Of a DNA stretch of 64,000 bases, positions 21,988 to 32,859 are shown in pieces (within the stretch, counting starts at the first letter, position 1; every line of letters starts with the position of its first letter). The position numbers and the translations under genes were made by a program. Under the pieces are notes generated by a model, which was given only the letters and a program-made list of their open reading frames with translations, did no database searches and was not told the DNA's origin. This stretch comes from Adiantum capillus-veneris (lineage: Eukaryota > Streptophyta > Polypodiopsida > Polypodiales > Pteridaceae). Where the stretch lies: contig CM043966.1 of assembly GCA_014529385.2 (NCBI GenBank), positions 107,686,587 to 107,750,586 of the forward strand, in the 5' to 3' direction.

Positions 21988-22561
21988 TGTAGCGCGGATA
22001 GTGTGTCGTGCTCTCTACAGTGGGTACTCCTCAATGCAATGTGCGTGACATCTCACTCAAAACAGAATGGAAACACAGGAAACAATAGATAACAGCAAAT
22101 CAACGCCGAGACACAACAGCAGACCAGAACATATGGACTCGACTATCTCAAAGGAACCAATACAGCCTCTGGCATGGCAGCACACTCAGCTCCAGCCCAG
22201 CGGGTACAATGGGGATGTCGAGGCTCAGATGTGCAGGGATGGTGCAGACGTGCTGTGTGTATAGACTCGCTACTCTAGACGACAACGCTGGACCATATAT
22301 AAAGAAGATACCATGATGACCCAACAGCTACAACTCATATGTACCACCATAGAGAGCCACCAACGGCTCAGAAATGTCAGCCACCTAAGTCTATCTCCAA
22401 ATTGAGTGGTGGTGGTGACCTGGCCACGATGTCCACTAGACCACCGTCCGTATCCCTGCCACGTGTTACTGCCCAGCCCAGAGAGTCCATCCAGTGTGAA
22501 CCAAACCAAACCAACTGTACTAACTGTGTGTCCTATGAAAGTGACATTAGAGCCTGCTACA
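21988..22561 (-). repeat. 3' LTR of A2 (574 bp)
   Basis: On minus it starts TGTAGCAGGCTCTAATGTCAC and ends CACTATCCGCGCTACA. The left flank is GTCTC. Confidence 0.9.
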
Positions 22562-23650
22562 GGTTGCCCGCCACAAGACCGCTCACCGTCTCGGTGAAAG
22601 GAATACTGAAAAACTATGAAACAAAGCCACTATGTACCGCATCTATACATCTTTCTTGAAGCAGGTGCTAGGCCCAACCACGACCTTACATGCCTCAAAA
22701 GTGGAGTTAAAAACACTGCATTGCTTGCAAACGCCTTAAGCCTTTGAATAGGCAGGAACCCAGTATGATTGCATAGTCCAAGAATCCCAATTGGCGAAAC
22801 AGAATGAGGCTCCACAGCAAAGAGATATGCTCGGTTTGGATCCAACGCATCTTTTATCCTCCATAACCATGGTGAGAGGAAAATGACCTGGTCCATGCTT
22901 ACAGATGAATCTTGCAACACTTTCTGCAACAGCATTCTTCTCCAAAAGAGGGATGACCATAAGCTCGAGTAACACCGCAAATGAGGTTAAGCTCCATCGT
23001 GATGGCAGAACGAAAAGCATTAACAGCAACAGGATGGCAACCAGGTGAATGCTTGAAAGCCACAAGGAAACAGCCAAAAGCCTCTTCAGCTTGCTCGTCT
23101 TCTGTGATCGGATTACAAAAAACTTGATCTCCCCCTTTGTGTCGCTGGCCATCTCCTGTGAACAAGGAACAAAGCCAGAGGGCCGCTTGATGGTTAAAAT
23201 ACAAGAGGTCTCCGTCTCCTCACCCGAGAGGGAGAAAGAAGAGAGAGGATTTACAAAAAAAAAGTGTGTGTGTGGGTGTGAGAGAGAGGGAAGTGGAGGG
23301 AGGGACAAAAGCAGAGAATGTATCAATGATACACCAATGTTGTTAAGGCAGTAGAGTTGTATTAATCATGGAACAAAGGAATAAGTTGCCTATAAGAGGG
23401 CTGCAATGGGAGGGTTACAACTTCCAAGTTGGTAATCCCACACGCTTGAGAGAGGAGCAACCAAATCCAAAGGGCTCTGAAGTGCAAGGAAGTCGATAGA
23501 GGACAGAGAGTGGAAAGGCGCCGTGTATAATATGCAGCTTCTTTCCAACCTTGCTGCAAGAAAAACTCATGACCCATTGTACTTCTTGCTAAATTGAGTA
23601 CAAGCTTGATATGACACACACAATTGTCTTTGTTGTAAATTGTAACTGCT
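22562..23650 (-). other. Conserved 3' internal region of A2, unknown coding potential
   Basis: Several overlapping minus-strand frames are open. The most protein-like runs from 23204: QVFCNPITEDEQAEEAFGC, FLVAFKHSPGCHPVAVNAF, then GVTRAYGHPSF. Another frame gives EKNAVAESVARFICKHGPG. A1 keeps part of this (3531-3828). It is not gag, protease, RT or integrase. A captured host segment is one possibility, but I do not recognise the protein with confidence. Confidence 0.4.
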
Positions 23651-23673
23651 CTAGAGTCTACAGTTCAGCTCCC

Positions 23674-23855
<182 letters not shown>

Positions 23856-25844
23856 ACATGGCACAGATATGCCGAGAGCTTATACGAGATCCCAGGACAG
23901 CCACCCATACTTACGCCATCGGCTACCCGACCCACATCATCTACTTTCTTCACCACCCACATGGTGAAGAAAGCTATATCCCACCTACAGCATGGGAGGG
24001 CTAGAGATCAGGCAGGCCTACAGGCAGAGCATCTTATATATGGTTGTGATGCATTGGCACCATTCATTGCCCACCTCTTCAACCGCGCGCTTTCAGAGGG
24101 ATTCCCAGAGTCGTGGACAGCACACACCATCGTGCCTATCCACAAATCTGGGGATGCCATGGATCCTAGCACATATCGCACTATCATGATTGGTCCTATA
24201 CTGGCCAAACTATATGGCGCGGTTTTAGAGGAGGAGCTCAGTTCTCTAGCAGAGGGAGAGGGCATGAGGACACCAGGACAGGGAGGCTTCCGCCGAGCTT
24301 TCTCTACTATTGATCATATCTTCACCCTTCGTTGTCTGATCGACCAGACACGGGTGAGGAAGAGGAGATTATATTGCTGCTTCGTTGACTTCCGCAAAGC
24401 ATTTGACACAGTACCTAGAGAGAGACTTTTCCGATGTCTGGCTGCGCTTGGGATTGGAGAGGAGATGGCATGGGGGATCTATGCATTGTATGAGCATGTA
24501 TCTGGCAGAGTGAGATGCCCGGGTGGATTATCTGACACCCTTGTGAGCACCATTGGTGTGAAACAAGGTTTCCCCCTATCACCTACACTCTTTGGTCTAT
24601 ACATTGACGAGATTGTAGACTTCATCTTGCACAGGGGTGGAGAGGGTGTGGATATTGCAGGGACTACTGTACACATACTCTTATATGCAGATGATATTGT
24701 CCTGATGTCAGAGACGGCAGAGGGACTACAACTACATTTGCAGGCCCTGGATGATTTCTACTCACAAAGAGGACTCACGGTGAACCTTGGCAAGACCAAG
24801 GTTCTCATATTTCATACATCCGCTCAGATTCGCCGACAGAGTAGATTTACAGTAGCTGGAGGGGATATAGAGGTGACAGGCTCATATGTATATCTGGGGG
24901 TTACATTCACCGCAGCATCAAGGACCTTCTCCATGACACAGGCAGCCAGAGATAGACTTACCAGAGGATACGCATCACTAGCTCTGATGGAGAGACAGTG
25001 CCACCAGGCCCACTTCCAGGAGCCTCGGACGAAGGGGTGGCTCTTTGACACACTGGTCACACCTGCACTCATGTATGCCTCGGCCATTTGGGGACCGGGA
25101 CTGGCAGACTCAGTATGGACACAGATAGAGAGGCCACAGATTATTATGATCTCCAGGATGATTCGCAGCAAGCCATCAGTTCCACACGACATTATTAGAG
25201 CTGAGCTGGCTGCACCATCGATGTTGGTAGAGGCACTCTTTCAGACTGTTTGCCTTCTTCGCAGATTCAAAGATATGGATCCAGATAGGATCTCTCATAG
25301 AGCCTTCATTGCATCTAGAGAGATGACACAGGCAGGGGACACTAGCTCATGGTATGCCCAGACAAGAGATTGGCTAGCTCAGCACGGTTTTGATATTGAT
25401 AGACTACCACCACTCCAGTATGACACCCAGGCCCCGACCTATACCCTCTCACGCTCTGAGCGGGATAGGGTCATCAGACAGGAGATATGGCATACATATA
25501 TTCAGAGGACATGGCGCAGGCCCACAGACACCCTACCTCCTAAAATGCTATATTACTACGAGCATTTTCTGAGGCTCTCAGAGCAGGGATTCATTGAGAT
25601 TCCATTATACATGCAAGAGTACATGCCACACCGACTTCGGGTCAACATTGGCCAGCTACGAGTGTCATCACATCAGCTAGAGATTGAGAGTGGCAGAGCC
25701 AGAGGCATACCACGAGAGGAGCGTACATGCCGGATTTGTCAGACGGAGGTGGAGAGTGAGGAGCATTTTGTCATGAGATGCCCAGCATATACAGAGCTGA
25801 GAGAGAGAGATATGGCATTGGAGACTCATTACAGCAGCATATGA
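23856..25844 (+). CDS. LINE ORF2 partial: non-LTR reverse transcriptase with C-terminal zinc motif
   Basis: An open frame enters from the (TC)n tract and runs 663 codons (627 from the first Met at 23961). It is an L1-type RT, which would copy LINE RNA at a nicked target. Counted from that Met: [14 protein letters not shown] (about 72-85), [14 protein letters not shown], motif [10 protein letters not shown] with Asp143, [15 protein letters not shown], catalytic YADD at 242-245 and NLGKTKVL. The C-terminal domain has [18 protein letters not shown] (Cys590, Cys593, His602, Cys607), the CCHC motif of LINE ORF2. The endonuclease is absent. A frameshift near 25830 separates the last part (25778-26245). 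Compared with L1 and L2, all catalytic residues are kept. Confidence 0.85.
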   Translation, partial: TWHRYAESLYEIPGQPPILTPSATRPTSSTFFTTHMVKKAISHLQHGRARDQAGLQAEHLIYGCDALAPFIAHLFNRALSEGFPESWTAHTIVPIHKSGDAMDPSTYRTIMIGPILAKLYGAVLEEELSSLAEGEGMRTPGQGGFRRAFSTIDHIFTLRCLIDQTRVRKRRLYCCFVDFRKAFDTVPRERLFRCLAALGIGEEMAWGIYALYEHVSGRVRCPGGLSDTLVSTIGVKQGFPLSPTLFGLYIDEIVDFILHRGGEGVDIAGTTVHILLYADDIVLMSETAEGLQLHLQALDDFYSQRGLTVNLGKTKVLIFHTSAQIRRQSRFTVAGGDIEVTGSYVYLGVTFTAASRTFSMTQAARDRLTRGYASLALMERQCHQAHFQEPRTKGWLFDTLVTPALMYASAIWGPGLADSVWTQIERPQIIMISRMIRSKPSVPHDIIRAELAAPSMLVEALFQTVCLLRRFKDMDPDRISHRAFIASREMTQAGDTSSWYAQTRDWLAQHGFDIDRLPPLQYDTQAPTYTLSRSERDRVIRQEIWHTYIQRTWRRPTDTLPPKMLYYYEHFLRLSEQGFIEIPLYMQEYMPHRLRVNIGQLRVSSHQLEIESGRARGIPREERTCRICQTEVESEEHFVMRCPAYTELRERDMALETHYSSI

Positions 25845-26245
25845 TAGGCCGAGAGCAGAGGAGGTTTGGCCAGTTCCTGGTTGCGGCTTTAGAGGTTCGA
25901 GAGCAGTTGTTACAGCCACGCCAGAGTCAGGATAGCAGGACACAGACTACCATCACACAGTTTTTCCGACGAGCAGGGCCAGACCCCCCCACACTACCTA
26001 CACAGAGTAGAGGGCTTACCCTTCTGCAGGCAGAGTCTCAGAGGGCACGTCGGAGGCCGAGGCTCCCAGGATACAGGACACATGGGTGTCACCAGAGGGA
26101 GATCTCGAGGATACTAACCTTACACCATCAGTATCTAGAGCAAAGTCATGTACCAGCACCAGGAGATCCAGCATTCCAGAGATACCTGAGCAGGCCACCA
26201 CCGATGTACCACATTCTCTACCCTACATATGTTGCTTGTTTTTAG
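25845..26245 (+). pseudogene. LINE L3 ORF2 tail with PIP-box-like motif (other frame)
   Basis: Continuation of ORF2 one frame over; the frame is open from 25778. REQRRFGQFLVAALEVREQLL aligns with the L1 and L2 blocks DQRCLGLFLLELRRHRESL and DQRCLGLYLLELHRYYRETL. Then QTTITQFF (25943-25966) fits QxxIxxFF. The rest is Pro/Arg-rich and ends before the 3' UTR. The function is inferred by motif; sequence conservation between three diverged copies supports a real role. Confidence 0.6.
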
Positions 26246-26502
26246 ATACCCTCCCTATCATCTCATGGTGGTATCACCTTGCGGCCCCTAGTTGAGCCTG
26301 ATGATGCGTGAGCACACCTCGACACGAGGACCCACACTATACATTGTACACCACATGCACCACCCTACCACACCCTTTTGCATAGTATAGGCTCATTTCA
26401 GTTTGTACCCTTTTTTTTTAATTTTCCGATGCCTAGAGCATCAACACATGTATATGATATTGTCTCATAGGTCGAGTTCGGCCTTTCGAAGACATTAATA
26501 AA

Positions 26503-26657
<155 letters not shown>

Positions 26658-26819
26658 CCACACCCCACATCGGTAGTTCTATAGATTTTAACCATTACCA
26701 GCCCTCCTAGCTTTTGTCAGCAATGCAGAGTCATATTGAAGAGGCCCTGCGTCGACAACGTATACGGACCACCTCTTGTATTGAGTACAATGTATGCATT
26801 CATAAGCTTTAAGGCACTG

Positions 26820-27006
26820 GGTAGGGGGCGAGGTATGGGTAGGGGGGTGACGGCTGGTGACGAGGGGCCGAGGGGAAGGACTAGGGGAGAGGGCTGGTGA
26901 GGGGGAGGGACTAGGGGTGAGGAGGTGTGAGGGGGAGGGTAGGGGCGAGGGTGAGTTCAGGGGGGAGGGGGTTGGTGGGTGGGTGGGGGGAGGTAAGTAG
27001 GGGGAC

Positions 27007-27042
<36 letters not shown>

Positions 27043-27415
27043 AGGGGGAGTTGTTGGAGGGTGGGGGAGGGGGTAAGTAGGGGGACGAGGGAGAGAGAGG
27101 AGCGAGGGGTGGGTAAGGGGGGGATTAGGGGCGAGGGGGTGTGATGGGGAGGGTAGGGGGAGAGAGGGGTAATCAAGGGGCGAGAGGGGGGGGGGGGGGG
27201 GGGGGAGGTAATTAGGGGGACGAGGAAGAGAGAGGGGGCGAGGGGTGGGTAAGGGGAGGGGCGAGCCGTAAGTAGGGGGACGAGGGAGAGAGAGGAGGTG
27301 AGGGGTGGGTAAGGGGGGGGCGAGGGTGAGTGAGGGGAGACGAGGGAGAGAGAAGGGGGGACGAGGGGTAGGTAGGTGGCGAGGGTGAGTGGGCAGGGGG
27401 TAGTGAGGGGAGATG
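26820..27415 (-). repeat. G-rich minisatellite of A2
   Basis: Imperfect GGGGCGAGGG / GGTAAGTAGGGGGACGAGG units, the mirror of the A1 array. A (GA) run occurs at 27009-27036 and a run of Gs at about 27187-27205. It is read on minus as the Pro/Leu/Ser tail of the protease ORF. Confidence 0.9.
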
Positions 27416-28267
27416 GCACTCCCGCAGATAGATATCATGATCAGGGACATCATCAAGCTTGAAATCAATATTGTTTTTGTCGTATCCCGTCTTGAGGAAG
27501 CTTTCTGAAGGGAGTTCGCTAGACACAGAGGAGAGCTTTGTTCTCGTCGGAGAAGCGGCTGATGTTGATGGGGCTGATGTTGAAGGTTGGTGAACTCCTG
27601 TAGAGGGGATTTCTTTCCGATTCTATGATTCTTCATAAGCTCACCAGATCCAAAGGCTCCCCCCAAGGGCACATGCGGAGTAGCTTCTGTGACCCTTACC
27701 CTTTGAGCTGGCTCAGGTGGCTCATTAGGTTTACATATTGTGGAAACATTGGAAGAGGGTGTACCTTCCAGCAAAGAGTGAATAGAGACTCCATAACAAG
27801 GCAAAGATTTGGTAGCATCCAACCACTCCAACAGATCCTCGTCTGACCCCGTCAGGTGGAGTAGGCTGTTCCAATTCAAGGCTGGTTGCTAGGGACAAAG
27901 AACTATGTTGCACGACGGGATCCACGCCTCCTTCTAGGCGAATGGGTTGCATCAACGAGCTAGGAGTATGTATCCACATGGCATCCTTTCCCCAATCATG
28001 AAGTGCTTTAGTGTGTCGCAGCCATGGTCTACCGATGAGCAAGGGAAATCCGCCCTCCACTTGTGGAAGACGAACCACAACAAAATGCAAACTAAAAGTG
28101 AAATCTTGTACCTGCACAGTCACCTTTTCCACTATGCCCACAAGGTATACTGTCCTCTAGTCGGCCAATGTTACTGTGAAGGGGACAGCTTGAGTAGGTT
28201 GTACGCCTAAAGCCATCATAGTGAACTCAGGCATCATATTGATGCCGGATCCACCATCCACAATTAC
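27212..28267 (-). pseudogene. Retropepsin-like protease and membrane segment of A2, broken
   Basis: Minus-strand frames read MVIVDGGSGINMMPEFTMMALG (about 28275-28205), then VQVQDFTFSLHFVVVRLPQVEGG and LLIGRPWLRHTKALHDW (28115-27990), the same retropepsin as in A1 with the DGG loop. Further on lie SDEDLLEWLDATKSLPCYGVSIHS and a hydrophobic stretch ILISSLMMSLIMISICGS near 27440, then the Pro-rich repeat. The reading frame changes twice, and the upstream end is cut by the hAT-like element at 28268, only a few codons before the active-site loop. Confidence 0.7.
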
Positions 28268-28940
28268 CATAGTTACCCGGAACGCGGAACGGGAACGGCA
28301 ACGGGATCCCCGCGGAACGGGGGAACGGCTAGGGGTCCGGAACGGGAACGTCGCGGAACAGGAGGTATAAAAAAACACCCAAATAGTGCAATTTTTAGCT
28401 CCTTGTGTTTAAATACAAGGAGTATTAGAGTGCTTTGACTCTAATACTCACAAAAAACTCGTTTTGAAGACCATTCAACCTTGCTATGACTAGATGATGA
28501 GAAAGAGAGAGAAAGAGAGGGAGAGATTTGAGAGAGTGGGAGGGAGAGGAAGAGAGCTTGAAGGCTTGAAGCCTTGAGCCTTGAGAGAGTGAGTCTTGAG
28601 AGGGAGAGATCTTGAGAGTGAGAGGGAGAGAGCTTGAGCCTTGAGGATTAGCTTGTGAAGAGAAAGGGGGAGGGGGCTGCATTTTATGAGTCCTTGAGGC
28701 CTTGCACACTTTCAAAAGAAGCCCAAACATTTACTTCAATTTTTGCCAAATTTGTTTGTAGCCGTTGGCCGTTCCAGGGGCATTCCGGAACGGTCCAGGG
28801 GCGTTTCGAAACGTTCCGGAACGGCCGTTCCGGTTTGCATTGGCCACCCGGAACGTCAGACATTCCGGGACGTTCTGGAACGTTCGGGAAGGGAACTGCC
28901 CCCCGGAACGCCGGAACGGGGGCGTTCCCCGGTAACTATG
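28268..28940. mobile_element. hAT-like non-autonomous TIR element (673 bp)
   Basis: Ends are inverted: CATAGTTACCCGGAACG on the left and CGTTCCCCGGTAACTATG on the right. An 8-bp direct repeat ACAATTAC flanks it (28260-28267 and 28941-28948), and A1 lacks the insert at the matching site. An 8-bp TSD is typical of hAT elements. Both subterminal regions are full of GGAACG/CGTTCC blocks, including the palindrome CGTTCCGGAACG. No transposase is encoded. Confidence 0.85.
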
Positions 28941-28948
28941 ACAATTAC

Positions 28949-29526
28949 TCCTGAAAATTTCTACCCCAAGATGGGCACGGTGAGACGAGGGCTTCTATAA
29001 TCCATGAGGGGAGCAACGTGATGGGATATCATATAGGACTTGGATGGTTGCATTGGGAGGTGCCCACCACTAGGACCTGCTCCGAGGTAAAGTGATGGAA
29101 TAAATGTAAGGGTGTCACTTCGAAAACTCGCACCTAGCCGCAACATGTCATAGAGCGACACTTGTTGAAAAGTGTTCTTCAAGATTGTCTCTGCTTTAGG
29201 CTTTTCTTTCTCTTCCAGTGGCTTTTCTGGTACCTTGATCTGCTGTAGATCAGCCACTGCTTCCAAGAAGGCTTCATCAATATTGGAGAGCAAAGATTTG
29301 GATTCTTGCTTGTCACTGAGTGAGGGCTTGGCCAAGCTGAAGGCAGAGTAACCACTGTTGCGAGAATGTGTGGGGGAGTTGAACGTGTTCGAATACTAAG
29401 ACCGAGAGCAGCTCTCTGGACCCGGGTGAGGACGCCCGCCGGCTCCTCTACCAACTGCAACTTCTCTTGAGTGGTAACCACATGGGCGGAAGGGGGTGGT
29501 TGAGGAGTGGTGCTAGCTGCTATCAA
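28949..29526 (-). pseudogene. Gag-protease linker of A2
   Basis: Matches the A1 linker (1435-2025). 29335-28961 contains SLLSNIDEAFLEAVADLQQIK and NTFQQVSLYDMLRLGASFR, and 29526-29345 contains GVLTRVQRAALGLSI. A frameshift separates the two parts, and the frame leads toward the protease interrupted by the hAT-like element. Confidence 0.6.
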
Positions 29527-29599
29527 ATTGTGCTTGGAAAACGTAAACTCATTTTGGCTTTGACTTGGGTTCGCGGTCGTGGATGCACGAAGTTTAGGG

Positions 29600-30022
29600 C
29601 AATCTTTACTGTAGTGATCCTTCGTTTAAGGGTAATGACGGCAAATAGGGGACCCTTCGGGGAGAGGGCATTTGCTTTGGTAATGACCATATTCCTCGCA
29701 TCTGTAGCACAAAATGGGCCGATTCAATGGGCGAGTCGAAGGGCGAGGTGGTCCTTGCTCCTGGTGCACGGAGTTGGAGGTGGAGGCATAGAAATTTTGA
29801 GGTGATGAGGGAGCATGGGTATGATAAAAGCTCTGAGGCGGAAAAGTACTTTGCATATCTTGCATATGAGGGGCTGTCAACAAAGGTGGATATGGTGTGG
29901 ATGGCCACAGGGAGAAACCAAGTTGGATGCATGTGCTGGCCCTTGTTGAAGAGTAGAACCAAGACTTTGTTGTATTTGTCACAATCCCTTGAGGTAGTAG
30001 CAATCCTTGTCCTCATGTCCAA
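29600..30022 (-). pseudogene. Gag zinc-knuckle region of A2
   Basis: Frame 30003-29626 reads ILCYRCEEYGHYQSKCPLPEG, a CX2CX4HX4C knuckle equivalent to the last one in A1, preceded by a Pro/His/Ser-rich stretch (FYHTHAPSSPQNFYAS). The upstream knuckles are visible only in broken frames around 30020-30110. Confidence 0.65.
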
Positions 30023-30156
30023 AACTTTTCACAGAAGTGGCAGTAAACCTGAAGGGGGCATTCTTGTGGAGGGTGCCCTGGAGAGCGGCATGAGCTACAC
30101 TAAACCATAGCCTTAGTCTCCTGCTGAGACTTGAGCTCTTCTAGCTCGCGCTTGAT

Positions 30157-30831
30157 CTATTCCAATGCCTCGTGATATGGAGGCTTCTCCTGTCTAAGAG
30201 AGAAGGACCTCTCCTCTTGAAGAGCTTGCTGTAACTTTAGGGCTTCCAGTTCCCTCCGTAAAGAAGTTAACGGATCAGAAGGACTTTCCAAAAACAATGA
30301 GGGGGTCTCTACCTGAGGGGAGTTGGTGAACAACTTCCTAGCTCCCTCTATCCTAGTAGCAACCGCGACAAACTCCTCCAAAGTGGCGTCACGTCGGAGA
30401 CTCTTGGAGTTTTTGCTGGAAAGTTTTGGCAAGAGCCTTCTCCACCCACTTCTTAACCTAAATTCAACCGGTTGCTGAGGAAGCTTGGCCACCAGAGACT
30501 TTGTTCTGGTCATGAGCTCTGCAAAAGTCTCATTTGGCTAGAGCATCAGGTTTGCCAACTCCTCCAGGACCTTCTCCTGGAAGTCCCCTAGTCTGAAAGC
30601 TTCACAAAACTGTTGTCGTAAAGTGGCCCAAGCTGCAAAGTGGTTCTCTGCGAACTGACTATACCACTTGTTTGCTAAGCCATCCAAGGTAGATGGAAAG
30701 AGTACCAAATAAGCATCTTCTCTATTAAGTCCACGACCTCTACAGAGAGATAGAAACCTCCTTGCATGGTCATCTACATCTTCTGAGGAGAGTCCAATGA
30801 AAGTAGGAAACTTGATGTTTACCTTTGCCAA
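30157..30831 (-). pseudogene. Gag capsid region of A2
   Basis: 30831-30538 reads KVNIKFPTFIGLSSEDVDDHARRF, then DAYLVLFPSTLDGLANKWYSQF and WATLRQQFCEAFRLGDFQEK, a typical Ty3/gypsy retrotransposon Gag capsid. A stop near 30540 separates it from 30513-30157 (MTRTKSLVAKLPQQP and DATLEEFVAVATRIEGARK, then LRRELEALKLQQALQEERS), which aligns with the N-terminal part of the A1 gag ORF. It carries one copy of the 37-residue unit that A1 has twice. This is the only capsid of the family in the window. Confidence 0.75.
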
Positions 30832-31465
30832 ACATCGGCCAATGCCTCCATGGCCTCTTGCTCTGGAGCCTGTTGCTCAATAGCTTGCTGTAACAAAATG
30901 GGAGAGAGCTTTACTAGGGAAGGTGACCTGGAAGATGTGGAACCGGATGGAGGAATGGATGATGCCGTATGTGCAGGTATGGGTGACGAGGTTGGTGGAT
31001 TTCTACTAGGTGCCAAGGGTTGACATCTTCTGTCGTAGAACTTCAAAGGACTCAGTAGTGCGCTTTGACACTCTAATGACCGCCTTGTATGTGTCATGCA
31101 GTGACCACAAACCCAACCAAGCTTTGGGCAAGAAGACTTTTAACTGCTGAACACCAGTCTAGACTCTACTAGACCAGGGCGAGTGACTAGACCACCTGGC
31201 TGGACCGGGGACGAGGAAGGACTAGACCACGACGAGATCTGGTTGGACCAGGGCGAGAGGGGACCAGACAAACATGGCGAGAGACTAGGTCAACTAGACT
31301 AAGCTCTCTAGGGTGAAACTGGACCAGACCAACAGGCAGGCTGCACTGTGCAAAAGGCGAAGTAGGCGAGGCTAGGTAAAAACCAGGTAGCTCCTCGATT
31401 TGTACCTCAACAGAGAGTAAGACTTCAGTTGAGGTCCCACCAAGCGTGCCAAAAATGAGAGCACC
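30832..31465 (-). other. 5' leader of A2
   Basis: Region between the 5' LTR and gag. It contains repeated ACTAGACCAGGGCGAG / GGACCAGAC units (31155-31340). Directly inside the LTR the minus strand reads GGTGCTCTCATTTTTGGCACGC, which is not an initiator-Met site. TGGCACGCTTGG (31440-31451) may be the primer site for another tRNA, unassigned. Confidence 0.45.
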
Positions 31466-32045
31466 TGTAGCGCGGATAGTGTGTCATGCTCTCTACAGTG
31501 GATGCTCTTTAGTGCAATGTGCGTGACATCTCACTCAAAACAGTATGGAAACACAGGAAACAATAAATAATAGCAAATCAACGCCAAGACACAACAGCAG
31601 ACCAGAACATATGGACTCCACTATCTCAAAGGAACCAATACAGCCTCTGGCATGGCAGCACACTCAGCTCCAGCCCAGAATTCACGGATACAATGGGGAT
31701 GTCGAGGCTCAGATGTGCAGGGATGGTGCAGACGTGCTGTGTGTATAGACTCGCTACTCTAGACGACGACGCTGGACCATATATAAAGAAGATACCATGA
31801 TGACCCAACGGCTACTACTCATATGTACCACCATAAAGAGCCACCAACGGCTCATAAATGTCAGCCATCTAAGTCTATCTCCAAACTGAGTGGTAGTGGT
31901 GACCTGGCCACGATGTCCACTAGACCACCGTCCGTATCCCTGTCACGTGTCACTGCCCAGCCCAGAGAGTCCGTCCAATGTGAACCAAACCAGACCAATT
32001 GTACTAATTGTGTGTCCTGTGAAAGTGACATTGTAGCCTGCTACA
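31466..32045 (-). repeat. 5' LTR of A2 (580 bp)
   Basis: Ends TGTAGC...CTACA, near-identical by eye to the 3' LTR over most of its length. The right flank GTCTC completes the target duplication. Confidence 0.9.
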
Positions 32046-32298
32046 GTCTCACAACGCCTCCCACTATGGCCCCATAGCTGCCCTCTTTTCTTCAGCCACT
32101 CTGTGTTGAGCTTCCGTGAAACGGGCATGTAGCCTTACCAAAGGGCAGTAAACTTTAGATTTCACCCGTAAATAAATCTGCTAGCTTTTTGTGCACTATA
32201 CGACACAAAATAACTTCACAAATGAACCTGCGGCTCGAATTCACCACTTCAAACCAATCAAGACTTGGTAGCTAGAGTGCTTTCAAGTAGACAATGAC
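32046..32298 (-). pseudogene. N-terminal Gag remnant of element K
   Basis: Sequence continuing from 21987 across the A2 insertion. On minus it reads EAQHRVAEEKRAAM, a charged coiled-coil segment resembling the minus-strand fragment at 41640-41860 (REAQRVAAEERRVAMELE). The remainder up to the solo LTR has no readable domain. Confidence 0.5.
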
Positions 32299-32764
32299 TG
32301 TAATCGACTTGGACACCCCAAGTCGAGAATCTGATGCAACACACATGAGAGAAACTGAAAGTAACTTAATCGCAACTAAGAGAGAGGACACGAACCGACG
32401 TAGTTCCGTGCCTAGAGATATTGGCCCCAAAGTTTGGCGCCCCTTTCGGTATTTCTTTTTATATTAATCTTGGCAAAGTACAATGTTCAAGGGTCCTCTC
32501 TTTGCTCAGTGCTCCCAAGCCAATTTGAGAGAGAGGCATTGGCAATTCCTTATTAAGGCCCTCAGGCCTAAAAGCATTACAGTGAAAAGCTTCAAGTCCC
32601 AAAAGCATCTGGTATCTCAAGCTAGCGTCCAAAAGAAGCCAACGTGAATCGCGCCAAAATTCGTGGCATCCGTACAACGTGCCACGTCAACGTGAATCGC
32701 AGAAAACCGTATTGTTATCTTAGTGTCTGTTCGGGTGATCATGCCATGTCATCATTTGGTGACA
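32299..32764 (-). repeat. Solo LTR G2 (466 bp)
   Basis: Starts TGTAATCGACTTGGACACC and ends CATTTGGTGACA on plus, matching the ends of LTR G1 but with internal deletions. The direct repeat ATGAC flanks it (32294-32298 and 32765-32769), and no internal region is attached. Confidence 0.8.
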
Positions 32765-32859
32765 ATGACACCCTGTTGGCCCCAAAGACTGGCGCGCCTT
32801 TCAGTATTACTTTATTCTTATTGCACTAGAAAATACCTATAAACTTCTACAAGCTCTCC
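32765..32859. other. Remnant of an older LTR, target of element F
   Basis: TTGGCCCCAAAGACTGGCGCGCC and a TATTACTTTATT-like box resemble the F/G LTR core. The sequence continues beyond F at 35962-35990 with CAGCAGTTTGTTACA. Confidence 0.4.

Noticed and set aside
22736-23326. Envelope-like membrane protein in A2
   Set aside because: The hydrophobic stretch is in a frame that competes with a more protein-like frame; A1 does not conserve it.
26688-27419. 243-codon Pro/Ser/Leu ORF over the A2 minisatellite
   Set aside because: It is a frame of the minisatellite. Only its link to the protease ORF has meaning.
32299-32764. 5' LTR of gypsy element K
   Set aside because: Its own ATGAC duplication shows that it is a solo LTR inserted later.
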